A DNA stretch of 64,000 nt from Achatina immaculata. Lineage: Eukaryota; Mollusca; Gastropoda; Stylommatophora; Achatinidae. Shown here in pieces: positions 1 through 11,200 of the stretch. The DNA is taken from contig CM019701.1 in NCBI GenBank assembly GCA_009760885.1, positions 38,181,197 to 38,245,196 of the forward strand, given 5' to 3'. The notes beneath the pieces were generated by a model, which had not been told where the DNA came from, did not search any database, and saw only the letters and a program-made list of their open reading frames with translations. Numbering within the stretch: position 1 is the first letter of the stretch; each line of letters starts with the position of its first letter. The position numbers and the translations under genes are program-made.

Positions 1-1169
1 TAACTTCTACAATATATCCGAATAATTTTGATTTATCTTTTCCTTCTGGTTATAATTAATTGTTAATGCTCTGCAGCTGATTGGCGGAACACTTGGGGCC
101 CTGCGACTAGAAAAATACAGATTGTTGTATGACTTTTATATCAGGTGATGGACGTGTATGTCAGAGGCTGAAACAGAACTTCTATCCAGGCAAGATGCAT
201 ACAAGCAACAACAACAAAACTGTATATTCGCAAATGTTTTAATAAAATGTCTGCTAATGGAAGATTGAAATAATTAACTCTCTCTCTCTCTCTCTCTCTC
301 TGCAGCAAAGCAAATTAAGTAACTCTGACGTTATTCTTATTGTCTTCCTGATGGGGGTAATTTTATAAACTTCTCGCTACCGGAAGTACTCTCAAGCACA
401 TCCTTTTCTCTTCAGCTCCGAACGTCCACTTAATTTCATTATCTCATTTTAAAGAAAACACTAAAGTCATCTTATGAGTTTCTGCACATCTTCATTTATC
501 TGATCTTGAAAAATATCTCGTTTTATTGTTACAGCCTCATAAGGATCTGGCCTTACGTCAATAGTTACGGGGAAGGTCGGATAGCAAGTACAACACGTAA
601 CAAGATGAATAGACATGTTTGCCGTCATTCTAAAATACTAACAAAATGCAAATTAGCAGAGTAAGTGTATGGGTAGCACTCACAAAATATGAGTCACAAG
701 ACATTAAATAAAGAGTCATACTGTAATAACTTTTCAGTGACACACAAAAAACACACACCCACGTGCATACATTCCGTACTCAGCAAATGGTGTAGTGTGC
801 TTGTTCGAATATCTGCAAGTCGACGCATGACTGTATTTCCATTTGTTGGCGTATCCTGCTAACTCCATTGCCAGTTGCATTTACATTCTCACACGCTTTT
901 TTCTCCCCTCTCCACACACACATACACACATGCAATTTCCTTCCCGTTTTAAGTATTGCACCAGAGCATCAGCTTCACTGCGAGACTAATCTGATAAATG
1001 AAGTAGTCCCAGTATGTGGTAAAGTGATGAGTAATTTAGATATTTTCAGTAGTTCCTTCCTGCTCCGTATTAAGAGTCTTGTCATTGTTAATCTCCGATT
1101 ACAGAGATGTGAAAATCAGCTTCTTCTCAATATCAGAACTTTACACAAAAGGCCTTTATATGCCGGAAG
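1..1169. other. Intergenic sequence, no gene recognised
   Basis: AT-rich sequence with no supported exon. The longest open frame (868-1254, plus) has no recognisable domain and runs into the left inverted repeat of the mariner element, so I do not treat it as coding. A perfect (CT)12 microsatellite lies at 278-301. A short GC-richer patch near 75-115 resembles the tail of a mobile element but could not be assigned. Confidence 0.6.
278..301. repeat. (CT)12 microsatellite
   Basis: Twelve uninterrupted CT dinucleotides. Unlike the (GA)n tracts at 5192-5234 and 23.69 kb, no LINE tail is recognisable beside it. Confidence 0.9.
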
Positions 1170-1171
1170 TA

Positions 1172-1935
1172 TGAGGGTCATACCGAAAGTCGTGAGCAAT
1201 TTTTTTTTAATCAGAATTTATAGACAGAGAAAATATAAATGTATATCACCGTAACTGCATCCTTTTATTCACTTTTCAACATAATCTCCATTTCTCAGCA
1301 CACGTTTTTCCCATTGCTCTGCAAGTTTGAAAATACCCTCCCGGTAGAATTTCGTTCCAGCTGACCGACGGCACAGACGCATTGCTTTCTGGACCTTCTC
1401 TCCGGTGGGACCCAGCTGGCACAAACTTTTCAATAGCCTAGGGTTTCAATCATTTCCTGTACTGCATTGTGCCCTATTCCAAGATTTACAGCAATTTCGA
1501 AAACGTTGTCATGTCTGTTTTCTTTAATGATATCGTCAACCCTTTCCACGTTGCGTTCAGTGGAGGCAGTTCGAGGGCTACCGCTGCGAGGCATATCTTG
1601 GATGCTCGTGTTTCCCTCTTTCAAATGTTTCACCCACCTCCTAACAATGCTAGCACCCATACACACATCTCCATAAGCAAGTTGAAGTATTTTGTGAATT
1701 TCAGCAACGGGGATTTCCTCTTTAACGAGGAACTCAATAACAGCACGTTGACGAAACGAAACTTCAGCACCCGCCATTTTGTTTATGCCCCGCGTGGTCA
1801 CGTTACACATGATGGTGGCGTCATGTGACCTCTACATGAAGCACAAGGAATGCAGTTTAAGATGATACATTTATACTTTCTCTATAAATTCTGGTTTAAA
1901 AAAAATGTTCCTCACGACTTTCTGTATGATCCTCA
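1172..1935 (-). mobile_element. Mariner-like element, internally deleted, TA target site
   Basis: A 764 bp element bounded by TA dinucleotides (1170-1171 and 1936-1937), the target duplication used by Tc1/mariner transposons. The two ends are imperfect inverted repeats of about 75 bp that begin TGAGGGTCATACCGAAAGTC on the left and TGAGGATCATACAGAAAGTC when the right end is read inwards. The interior carries a minus-strand remnant of a mariner/SETMAR-type transposase. Its N-terminal helix-turn-helix part is followed directly by the C-terminal end of the protein, so the catalytic centre has been deleted and the copy cannot encode an active transposase. Confidence 0.88.
1430..1810 (-). pseudogene. 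Mariner transposase N-terminal fragment
   Basis: The 126-residue minus-strand frame matches the DNA-binding half of mariner-type transposases: a first helix-turn-helix (FRQRAVIEFLVKEE...), a WVKHLKEGN segment, a PRSGSPRTA linker and a second helix-turn-helix ending ETLGY. A TGA interrupts the frame at 1430-1432. Just past it, in the same frame, KVCASWVP follows, the usual continuation in this family. After a large deletion, another frame in 1250-1380 supplies a typical C-terminus (FYREGIFKLAEQW...NGDYVEK, then stop). The D,D-rich catalytic core is missing. It is a pseudogene and says nothing about host function. Confidence 0.85.
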
Positions 1936-2084
1936 TAATTGTAACAAATAGCTCTTTGATTTTATATAATTTGCTCCAAGCTCTTAACAACATAAAACTA
2001 TCATCGATCATGTTATATTGGATTCGAACAACAGTTTGAAATAATAGTACTTTATAAATAATTACCCCTGTGTTGACCCGTGAC

Positions 2085-5000
2085 CTGGGCACATGCCTTG
2101 GAAGCAAAGAATAGGTCCACTTACCCTACCACGCATGATCTTAAACGGCGACAAAGGAGGGTTCGGCACAGGGCCAGAAACCCTATCCGGTAAAAAAAAA
2201 ATCCATCAGACTGAAATAGAAACAAGGAAAGGGGGGGGGGGGGCAAACGCAGGTGGAAGGAGAAACGCATATCAGGAAACTGAGCCCATGAAGGTTGTGG
2301 ATGAAAGCCAGCCACTGGAAGTCTCCAGCCCGACTGCAGACCTCTTGGTGCCGAAACACAAGAATCAAATAGGCAACTGGAATGTAAGAACATTCAATCA
2401 AACTGGAAAACTAGCACAAACCATCAAGAAAATGCACAGATATAAACCAGACATATTAGGGAGGCAAGATGGATAGGACACAGCAGAATGAAATGGAAAT
2501 TAACAACAAAACACACAGAATATACAATATTATGGTCAAGTAAAGAGGATAATCACGAAGGAGGAGTTGCATTGATTATAACGAAAGAAGCATCAAGAGC
2601 GTTGCTGAAATGGACCCCTATAAATAAGAGATTGCTATATGCGCGGTTCAGTTCAAGATTCATAAAGCTGTATATTATAATTTGTTATGCACCAACAGAA
2701 GCAGGTGAAGAGGAATTAAAAGACGCTTTTTACACCAGCCTCAAGGCCATAGTAGAAACAATACCCAAGCATGATATACTACTCATCTTGGGCGACTTCA
2801 AAGAAAAAGTAGGTGAGAGAAATGAAAATAGAAAAAGAATCATGGGAAGAGAATGAATCTGAGAAATAAATGGAAATGGAGAAAGACTGTACGGGTTCTG
2901 CGAAGAAAACATGATGATCATCGGAGGGACAATTTTCCAACATAAAAACATCCATAAAGTGACTTGGAGGTCCCCAAATAAAATCACAGTAAACCAGATT
3001 GATCACATATTGATAAACAAGATGTAAGAGCAAGGAAAGGAGTAGGTGTAGGAAGTGATCACAACTTTCTGGTATCGAAAATAAGACTAAAATTAAGGAA
3101 AGCCAAAAATCTGCAAACAAGAAAGGCACGTTTTGATATAGCAAAACTGAAAGACCAGCAAACACGAAATGAATTCTCGTAAATACTTAAGAACCACTGC
3201 AGTATCCTACAAGACAAACCAAAAATATTTCAATGAAACACATAGGAAACAGCAAAAGAGGTACTTGGATATCAGAAAAAGGAGAAAAGAGGAATGTATA
3301 AGCAAGACCACATGGGAAAAGATAGAGCAAAGAAAGAAAATCAAGAAAAAATTACTGAGCACCAAACCACAAAGGCTGAAAGAACAAATCTTAAAAAAAA
3401 AAACTATGCACAAAAAGACAGGTGAAAGAATTGTGCCATCAAGATAAACAACAATACTACGACAATTTAGCAGAAGCAGCAGAGAAAGCAGCATATACGA
3501 TTGATATTAAAACTATCTACAAAATCATAAATCAGGTAACTTCAGCACAAGATGTGAGAGTGCAGTAAGGACATATAAGGGACAACTGATCAGTGGGGAA
3601 AGAGAAAAAATTGAAAGATGGAGGGAACACTTTAACACCCTACTAAACAGAACACAAGCAGCACAAACAATAGACATACCTGAAGCAAAAACGGATCTAA
3701 ACATCAATTCAGGACCAATAACAATAAGTGAAGTAAAGGAGGTAATAAAGAAGCTAAAATATGAAGAACCCGGTGAAGATGAACTGACTGCTGAGATGCT
3801 GAAAGTAGAAGAGATAGAAACACCAAAACAACTCTGCCGGATACTACAACAAATTTGGGATCTAGAGAAAGCCCCAGAAGAGTGGAAAACTGGACTTATA
3901 GTAAACCTACCAAAGAAGGGTGACCTCAGAGACTGCGGGAACTGGAGGGGCATTACCTTCCTGCCACTCATCAGTAAAGTATTTTGCAGAATAATCATCA
4001 ACAGAATTGTATCAGCACTTGAGGGAAAACTTCGGAAAGAGCAGGCAGGATTTAGGAAAGGAAGATCATGCATAGATCACATATTTGTACTTAGGCAAAT
4101 ATTAGAACAGGCTAATGATTGGCATAGCACAACATACGCGCTTTTTATAGATTCTGAGAACGCCTTCGACAGTGTCAACAAAGATGAACTGGAAAATTCT
4201 AGGATGGCATGGCCTGCTTTATAAGATAGTGAATGTCATCAAAGTCCTATACGAAGGTTTTCAGTGCAAAGTGATCAGTGGAGAACAAACCTCCAACAGC
4301 TTTAGGGTACAAACAAGAGTAAAGCAGGGATGTGTACTATCACCAACATTATTTATTTTAGCAGTAGACTGTTTAATGAAGGAGGCAATATTAGATAACA
4401 AAGGATTACATTGGACACTCAACACAGTGCTGGAGGACCTTGACTTTTCCGATGACATTTGTCTACTGTCAGGCAGGCACAATGATGCAAGATAAAATAA
4501 ATAAGCTAACTCAGAATGCTAACAGAATAGGATTAAAAATCAATGTAAGAAAGACAGAGTTAATGAAGCAGATTGTGAACAACAGAAATGTACTCAGAGT
4601 AGATAACAAACTAGTGGAAGAGGTCAACGAATTTGTATATCTTGGTAGTAGAGTAATAGAAGACTGAGACAGCACAGAGGACATCGACAGCAGACTTACT
4701 AGATGCAAACCAGGCTAAAACTAAGCACGAAGATGAAAATCAGGATATTTAAGATAATGTCCTAAGTGTATTACTCCATGGAAGTGAATGATAGAAAATC
4801 AGCAAAATTATAGAAAACAAGCTGAATCCTTTCCAGGCTAAATGTTTATGAAGAATTAGAAGAATATTTTGGCCAAACACCGTAAGAAATAACACCTTGT
4901 TGGCACAAATGCAGATAAAGACACTGACAGCAATTATTGAGGAAAGACGCTGGCGATGGTTAGAACATGTGCTCCGGTTGAATGACGACTCACTAAAAAA

Positions 5001-5189
5001 AAAAAAATAATAAAATAGATCTAAGATGGACACCGCTGGGGAACAGAAGTAAGGATAGACCAAAGGAGACATGGAGAAGAACAACAGAGAAGATGTTGAG
5101 CAACAGAGCGCTGACTTGGGCAAGAGCGGAAAAAAAGGCAAGGGACAAGCGTTTGTGGAAAACCCTTGCGGAAGCTCCATGTGGCCTGG

Positions 5190-5191
<2 letters not shown>
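2085..5191 (+). mobile_element. RTE-like non-LTR retrotransposon, nearly full span, decayed
   Basis: A degraded LINE read on the plus strand in several frames. An AP-type endonuclease is recognisable: an N-terminal NWNVRTFNQTGKLAQ motif near 2380, CYAPTEAG near 2685, a GDFKEKVG motif near 2790 (normally GDFNxxVG, so a likely catalytic residue is changed) and TVNQIDHILI near 2990. The reverse transcriptase follows (3790-4660): NWRGITFLP, EQAGFRKGRSCIDHIF, FIDSENAFDSV, VKQGCVLSPTLF and a box reading FSDD where intact copies of this class have YADD or FADD. The 3' coding tail (ERRWRWLEHVL) leads to a (GA)n tail. Frameshifts and stops are frequent, so it is inactive. The clade is a by-eye assignment. 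Confidence 0.82.
2357..4667 (+). pseudogene. Endonuclease/reverse transcriptase of the RTE-like LINE
   Basis: The polyprotein is broken over frames at about 2357-2476, 2488-2856, 2860-3030, 3169-3447, 3570-4224, 4172-4495 and 4440-4667. The order of endonuclease, linker, RT fingers, palm and thumb is preserved, so the breaks are point decay, not rearrangement. The palm spans two overlapping frames at 4172-4224. The metal-binding box is FSDD at about 4447, which together with the altered GDF motif argues that this copy lost activity long ago. Confidence 0.8.

Positions 5192-5234
<43 letters not shown>
5192..5234. repeat. (AG)n microsatellite at a LINE 3' end
   Basis: About 21 AG units directly after the last recognisable LINE sequence (a CCTTGCGGAAGC stretch). 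The same junction of LINE end plus (GA)n recurs on the minus strand at 17.43 kb and 23.69 kb, so this is probably the element's own tail that has expanded. Confidence 0.85.
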
Positions 5235-5237
<3 letters not shown>

Positions 5238-5465
5238 GAAACTGATACCATTTTTTTTCCCTTAAAAATGGTATTTTCTTACAACATAAAATCATAAAAT
5301 ACATGGCAGCCGAGTTCTTTCACGTTTTAAATGAACTATAATTAACCTGTTCCTCGAAAAACGTGGTTGGTTACTTAAGTGTTCTGTATTTATTAATAAC
5401 CTAACGAATAGCAATGAAATTCCAATACTATAATTTAAAAATAAAATGTTTAGCAATGTAAATCG

Positions 5466-5800
5466 ATTAGAAGAATGTTGCGAATCCCCTGGACAGCAAA
5501 AATAACTAATGAAGAATGTATGAGAAGAGCTGGAGAGACAAAAAACCTTGTCAAAAAGATAAGAGAGAGACAATGTACTTTCATAGGACATGCAATGAGA
5601 AGAGGGGGCATTGAAAATATTATAACAGGAAAAATAGAAGGAAGAAGATCAAGAGGAAGACCAAGAGAAATGATACTGGACAGTCTGACGGGATGGTGTG
5701 AGAGGAGATCATCAACTGAACTGATGGCCTGCATGAAGGATCGTGTACTCTGGAGAAGCATAATAGCCAACGCCAGTCGGCACGGCACATGATGATGATG
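5466..5800 (+). mobile_element. 5'-truncated LINE with 11-bp target-site duplication
   Basis: A 335 bp insertion flanked by the exact direct repeat AATGTAAATCG at 5455-5465 and 5801-5811, the signature of target-primed reverse transcription. It encodes the extreme C-terminus of a LINE polyprotein (CTFIGHAMRRGG, then GRRSRGRPREMILDSLTGW, then WRSIIANASRHGT and stop) and ends in a (GAT)n tail. A minus-strand relative of the same family lies at 56132-56439. Confidence 0.88.
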
Positions 5801-6002
5801 AATGTAAATCGCAACAAACCGAAGATGTGCAATGAATGAAAATATGAAGGGAAAATGCTATGTTAAATAAGAAAACTTCAGAATAGTTGCCAGCTGTCTT
5901 ATATAGGACAATTCAGTCATTGTTCTGTTAAGAATTCACTGTAATTTTTCGCGCATATATTGCTCCCATAACACGTGATATCTTTGTTTCTTGAAAACAA
6001 CA

Positions 6003-6240
6003 TCCCTCTCTGAACCTTAAGTGCCCAAGACACATAGGGCTTGTGCAAGTTTTTTTTTCCACAAACGCCTGTCCTTTGCCCTTTTTTCCGCCCGTAACCC
6101 TTTGGAAATAAAGATCAATCAATCAATCAATCAGTCAATCCCCTGTGGTGTTCATCTTAATGCTATTTTTGGTAGTGAGTCGTCAGTCATCCGGAGCATA
6201 TGTCCCAACCATCGCCAGCGTCTTTCATCAATAAGTACTG
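6003..6240 (-). mobile_element. RTE-like LINE 3' fragment, interrupted by an (ATCA)n insert
   Basis: It matches the minus-strand LINE 3' ends at 17.43 and 23.69 kb (CTCTGAACCTTAAGTGCCCA at 6008, then the ACAAACGCCTGTCCTTTGCC and CCCAACCATCGCCAGCGTC segments). A short piece ending in (ATCA)n at about 6112-6140 replaces part of the element in the middle, either a small nested insertion or a local replacement. Confidence 0.75.
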
Positions 6241-7905
6241 AAAACAACATATGTCTCGAAAATAAAGGCTCCCGTGAAATGCATTCCTATTTCACAAGAT
6301 ATCAGACGATGGTGTCACCTGAAGCTGAGGCGAGGTTTGGGATACAAACACGTCCCTGAAACTGCAAGATTTCTAAACTTATAAATTTCGTTCTTTCTTT
6401 GGAGCTGATTAACAATCTGGAAAAGGTGGTTCTCAAAATAGACAGCCTCTCCCTTCTCCGGGCATGAAAGGGTCCAAACGGATGGTGAGGGGAGGGTGGG
6501 TGAGTGGGAGATGTGCATCGAATCTCACTAAAGAAAAACACAATTTTTGAGGACAGCTACGGATATTGAGGGGTTGGGGGCAAGGGACGAGAGCCCCCAA
6601 AAAGTTTGAAAACAGACCATGCATTTTCTTCACATGCAATGTCTGGACGAAACAAGAAACATTATTGTTGTTACAGTGGCCGGTCATACCAAATAAATGT
6701 CGGTGGAGCTAGCCATGAGGCCAAAACGGAGGCGGGTAACTACCATAAACACCTAACACCTGCTCGCCTTAGAACCGTCTTCAAAGGCCAAAACGAAGGC
6801 GGGTAGCTACTATAAAAAGCTGATATCTGCTCAGTCTTCTAAGTCCAAAAGTAACACTTTATGCAAATAAAAATTGGGTGGAACAAGTGAACACAGATGA
6901 ATTCACCCTGAACAACGATAACAAGCGCACAAATGGCAAAAAATCAACAAATTATAACAAATCTGCTTCTTTGACAAAAGAGTGAAGCAGTGATTCTTCT
7001 GAGAAGTTGAATCGGTTACATGATTACAACACCACTACATCGTGGGATATGCTGATCCCCAAATTATTTGCCATGACGTTAGTATATTTTGTTCTCTGGA
7101 ACGCGCTGGAGTTGAAGTTGTAGGATCTACCTCCAGCTCCGAACTTGAGTTCCTTGTAGCTAGAGCCACGGGAGTCAACGAACGTCGATAAAAATAGTTT
7201 GGCGCAATTCCAAGGAGTGACCCAAGAAGCAGGGTCAGCCATCTCAGAATCGCATCGATCCCAAATCTGCTAAACAATCTGAAGTAACGCAAAGACCTCA
7301 TTGAGCATTTGGGTGCCAGAATATAGGACAGGGTCTTGACCGGCTCTGTTTTGATGGCTCCGAGTGCTGCGCCGTAGCTCCAGCGAGATCATCCTGGTCA
7401 TCGGAAGGTGGCAAAATGGTCCTCATTAGTCAATACAAAAATTTCATATTTATTAATTAACTCAAGAATAAAAATAACAAAAGCAGCTTTGAACGATCCT
7501 TATAAATCATATCGAATATCTGCAGTGAATTTAGTATATTCTTTATCTGTGGGAAATCTACAACATTCTCACACGTCTTCTTTCAGATTTGGCATAGTTG
7601 AACATGCATGATTGGTTCATCACGCGGATCTATTTGTAGGTGACAATATGGAAGGGGGTTTCCATGACTCATATTTGCACCAATGCCTTATACGGCATGC
7701 GAATCACATAATCATGACCACTGGTCACCAGTGAATCACTGAATGTGATTTTTATAACTAAAGAATCACGATATCTTAGATATTTTGCCAAGCTTTAAAA
7801 ATATTTCATAGCTACAAGATAACACAATGTATGAGAGAAAATGATTATGATTAAGCGTTCCCAAACATGAACGAAATTTTATCAAACCCGTTCAGAGCCT
7901 TGTAA
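6241..7905. other. Intergenic, no gene identified; possible promoter-side sequence
   Basis: This stretch is not recognisably a known repeat and is richer in CpG than its surroundings. It holds a 69-bp direct repeat (6717-6855) and, at about 7024-7370, an open minus-strand frame with a hydrophobic segment (LRWLTLLLGSLLGIAP) that I could not assign and for which no convincing splice sites are visible. It lies 5' of the only host gene in the window, so regulatory sequence is expected here, but no element is proven. Confidence 0.4.
6717..6855. repeat. 69-bp imperfect direct repeat, two copies
   Basis: The motif GAGGCCAAAACGGAGGCGGG recurs 69 bp downstream as AAGGCCAAAACGAAGGCGGG, each followed by TAACTACCATAAA or TAGCTACTATAAA and then a CTGCTC-containing segment. 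The second copy contains ACTATAAAAAG, which looks like a TATA box, but no transcript start can be shown. Confidence 0.7.
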
Positions 7906-7930
7906 GTCACGTGACGACAGCCATATTTGT
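7906..7930. promoter_or_regulatory. Palindromic E-box and GCCATATTT motif upstream of the first coding exon
   Basis: GTCACGTGAC (7906-7915) is a perfect palindrome containing CACGTG, the core bound by bHLH-ZIP factors of the USF/MITF/TFE type. Five bases further is GCCATATTTG, similar to a YY1-type site. The pair lies about 360 bp 5' of the proposed start codon at 8278. A strong donor-like GTAAGTG at 8043 could end a 5' non-coding exon starting near here. Promoter assignment is inference from motif and position. Confidence 0.35.
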
Positions 7931-8230
7931 TTTAGTTTGTATGTGTAGATTCAATCCGAATCACACCTATCGATTGTATATTCACATTATCGGCGTCACT
8001 ATTATTTATGAGCGGCTTCCCAAACAAAAGCACACAATTCAAGTAAGTGTGATTATTTGTTTGATAACGAATGGATAATTTTTGAGGGAACTGGGTCATA
8101 GGTAAACTGGGATTTTCACGTTTACGGAAGTGTGTCGCCGTGTAGGGACATGCCATAATAGCCATCCCTGTTTGTGAGCGGAAATTATCGGCTAGTTCAT
8201 TACTTCCTCATCTTTTTTTTTTATACACAG

Positions 8231-8284
8231 GGCAGTCAAGATCCAAGGAGCCTCTTTTGACATCTCATCAATGCACCATGTCAT
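8231..8284 (+). CDS. CD2AP/SH3KBP1-like: Coding exon 1: 5'UTR end and start codon
   Basis: The start is inferred. The ATG at 8278-8280 sits in a favourable CACCATG context. ATG TCA T is followed by a strong GTAAGG donor at 8285. Phase 1 matches the next exon exactly and yields an M-S-L-E-A-V-V-E-F start, like the M-V-E-A-I-V-E-F start of vertebrate CIN85. A pyrimidine tract and ACAG at 8210-8230 could be an acceptor for an upstream non-coding exon. An out-of-frame ATG at 8271 has a weak context. The exon may instead extend further 5' as first exon. Confidence 0.7.
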
Positions 8285-11200
8285 GTAAGGTGACAGAAAT
8301 GGTTAGATAGTTTTGTTTAAGCGTCACGACCGGGTACATGAAACAACAGCTTCGTTAGCAAGTAATGACTAAATTTCCTCTAGGGGAGGAAACGTTTTCA
8401 CATTTGTCGTTAGTGAAGTTAAGACTTGTTTTCAATACTATTCATGATACAGCGGTCCAACTTTCGTACACACGATTGGTTTAATACTAAAGACGAATCA
8501 TGCCAAGTACTTCAGCGAATTCATTCAGGGATGACCAGTTTTTAAACTTAAAGCTGAAGAATAACTGTTATATTTGGAGAGATTTGAAGGGTTCTAATTA
8601 TTATTATCGGATTCACAGACTTGTTAATATAAAAAAGACTTTGATTTTGCAGGGAGTAAGCAAATGTGAGCTGCCTTTTCTTAGATATCATTTATTTGAA
8701 AAATATTTTGAATTAGACATCTGTTTTCATACAGTGGATGTATTGTATAGGTAGGGGAGACACCTCCACAATGTAGCAGATCTGAGATTTAGTTAAAACT
8801 AGAAGGATTAGTTGTCTGAAAAAGAAGATTGATTTTTCTGTCTCACAAACACCTTTTTTATTACACAAAAAGTCCTCGGCATTGAGTAATCAAATGAGTG
8901 TTAAGTGTCCTTTATAAATAATAAAAGCCATTGTAGGGTAGAGTGTGTATCTGTCATTTCTTACAGTATAATACATTTCAGTACAGGCTATCTTTTGCAT
9001 TATAAACACAGTCTTATCTGCACAGTTCAATATGGCTTAAAGTTTTTATATTTGTAATTGGAACAACTCATTTATATAAGATAGAAAATGGGAAATAGTG
9101 AAAGGTGAAGAGATTTAGAAATTTTCAGAATTAACTAGCAGTTCTGGAACTTACACTGGCTTTTGTCTGTCTGATCCTTGGGTTGATGATGTTTCACTCT
9201 TTAATCATGAGCCAAGTTATGGATGTGTGGATCCCTTTTCTTTTGTTTTTTTTTAGCTGTCCAGAATGTGAATGAAGAAGGAATTCGATGGGAGTAAATG
9301 TTTCTGGAGTTTGTTTAAAAAAAAAAAAATTGTTCCATATCTCTGTGCAGAATGTTAGTAATAAAGGAGTTTGGTGACAATAGATGTTTCTGGAGGTATT
9401 TTTAATTGTTCTGCATCTCTATGGAAAATGTTTGTGATGAAAGTGAAATAATCTAATATTTTGGTTCTCAGTGTGAATGGGAACAGATATGATTTTGTTT
9501 ATGAGATGACATTGTAAGTGCCAACTGTGATAGTCAAACAGGACCTTTTGTAACAAGCCATTGTGGTTGTACATCCTGGCTAACAAGGCGTGGTCAGCAT
9601 ATTAACTGTGGTGCTGAAACATGATGAGAAGCATAGAATTCCAGCATGAATTAGAAAGTCACTGTAGTTATCACTTTTCCTTATGTGATGCCAGCTATAC
9701 AAGCTCTTCAGTATATTGTTAGTTGCCAGGTTACAGGAGATCATAGTAAGTGACTGGTGCAGAATTCATTTTGTGGTTATACTGGAACTTGCATATTGTG
9801 TACATCAAGGCAGTCAGTCAGTCAGTCATTTGCATGTCCCTTGTAGAACTTTGCCTCCCTGACAGCTCTCTTGTAGGCCTCTCAGTTGTAAGCAAGATAC
9901 CCTGCTGCTGTTGTATCCATTTGCATATCATCAATGATGTCTTGCAGCCATTGTCATTTTGGTCTTCCTCTCTTTCTTTTTCCTGTTATGTATCTTTCCA
10001 AGACAAACATCTCTAAATTATCATGACGTTTAATGTGTCCAAAATATTTAAGTTTTCTTTGTTTAATCCTCTTTACTACCCAGTCTTCTTCAATATTAAG
10101 TTCTTGTAGTATGGATATATTTGTTCTTTTTTGTGTCCATGATATTTGAAGAACTCTTCTGTAGCATTTACATTCAAAGGCATTTATGTGTTTCTCATCT
10201 GTTTTGTTAAGTGTCCAGGTCTCACAGGCATATGTTGCAATGGGAAAGATGCATGCCCTTAAAAATCTTATTTTTGTGGTTCTGTCTGTTCCTGCCCGCA
10301 GCTTCTTTAGTTGTTTTACTTTTTGAAGAGCAATAGATGTCCTCCTTCTAATTTCCCTCATTGTATCTCCATTATTAGTTAGTAGTGATCCAAGATATTT
10401 AAAACTCTCCACTTCTTCCAATTTTTCCTCATTGATTTCAGCTGCCTTATTTGTTTTGTCAGTTGTCATCAATTTAGTTTTCTTTTCATTAAGATAGAGG
10501 TTTTGCTCTTCACTGTTCTTACGGACTGACATAATTAGTTTTTCCATTCCTTTTTGCATTATGGACAGTAATACTGTGTCATCAGCATATCTTATCTCTG
10601 GTATTTCATAACCTCCAATTGTTATGGCATCGTAATGTTCTTTGTCTACATCTTCTCCAACATTCCTCATTATATTTTCAGTATACAAATTAAATAAGTA
10701 AGGTGACAATATGCACCCCTGACAGACCCCTTGTTTTATGTCAAACCAAGTTGTTGTTTCACCATTTATTCTCACTTCTCCCTTTTGGTCTAGATACAGC
10801 AGTGATATTAATTGTATCAAATGTGTTGGAAATCCCATTTTTTCCATTATTTCCCAAAGTTTCTGGTGTTGTACACATAGTCTATAAAAGATAAATATAG
10901 ATTCATATTAAATTCTCTGCATTTATTATTAATCTTATATTGAATATATGAATCTCTTGATCCTCTTCCTTACCTGAAACCAGCTTTGACCATATTGATT
11001 TCTTCTATTTCTATTTCTACATCAAGTCACCAGCAAGAAATTTCAAGAGAAATTGATTTTATTATTAATTATTATAAAGCTTTTACACACAACCAGGATG
11101 ATGTGAGGATAAGTTTTGAATTTTGTATTTCACACAGAGAACTGTTTTGTTAAGTCTCTTATAGATTATTCAAAGGCATCTAGTGTTGCTGCATCAAATT

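Noticed and set aside
643..674. ATG-containing stretches next to GTAAGT (661) and ATGG|GTAGCA (669) as first coding exon of the SH3 gene
   Set aside because: The first has the wrong phase for exon 2 and the second has a weak donor more than 11 kb away. The 8278 start has a better context, donor and phase.
2121..2401. Minus-strand frames of 72-90 codons opposite the LINE 5' end
   Set aside because: They are antisense to the LINE endonuclease region and have no domain of their own.
8500..8754. 84-codon plus-strand frame in intron 1
   Set aside because: No domain, length expected by chance in AT-rich sequence, and inside an intron of the supported gene model.
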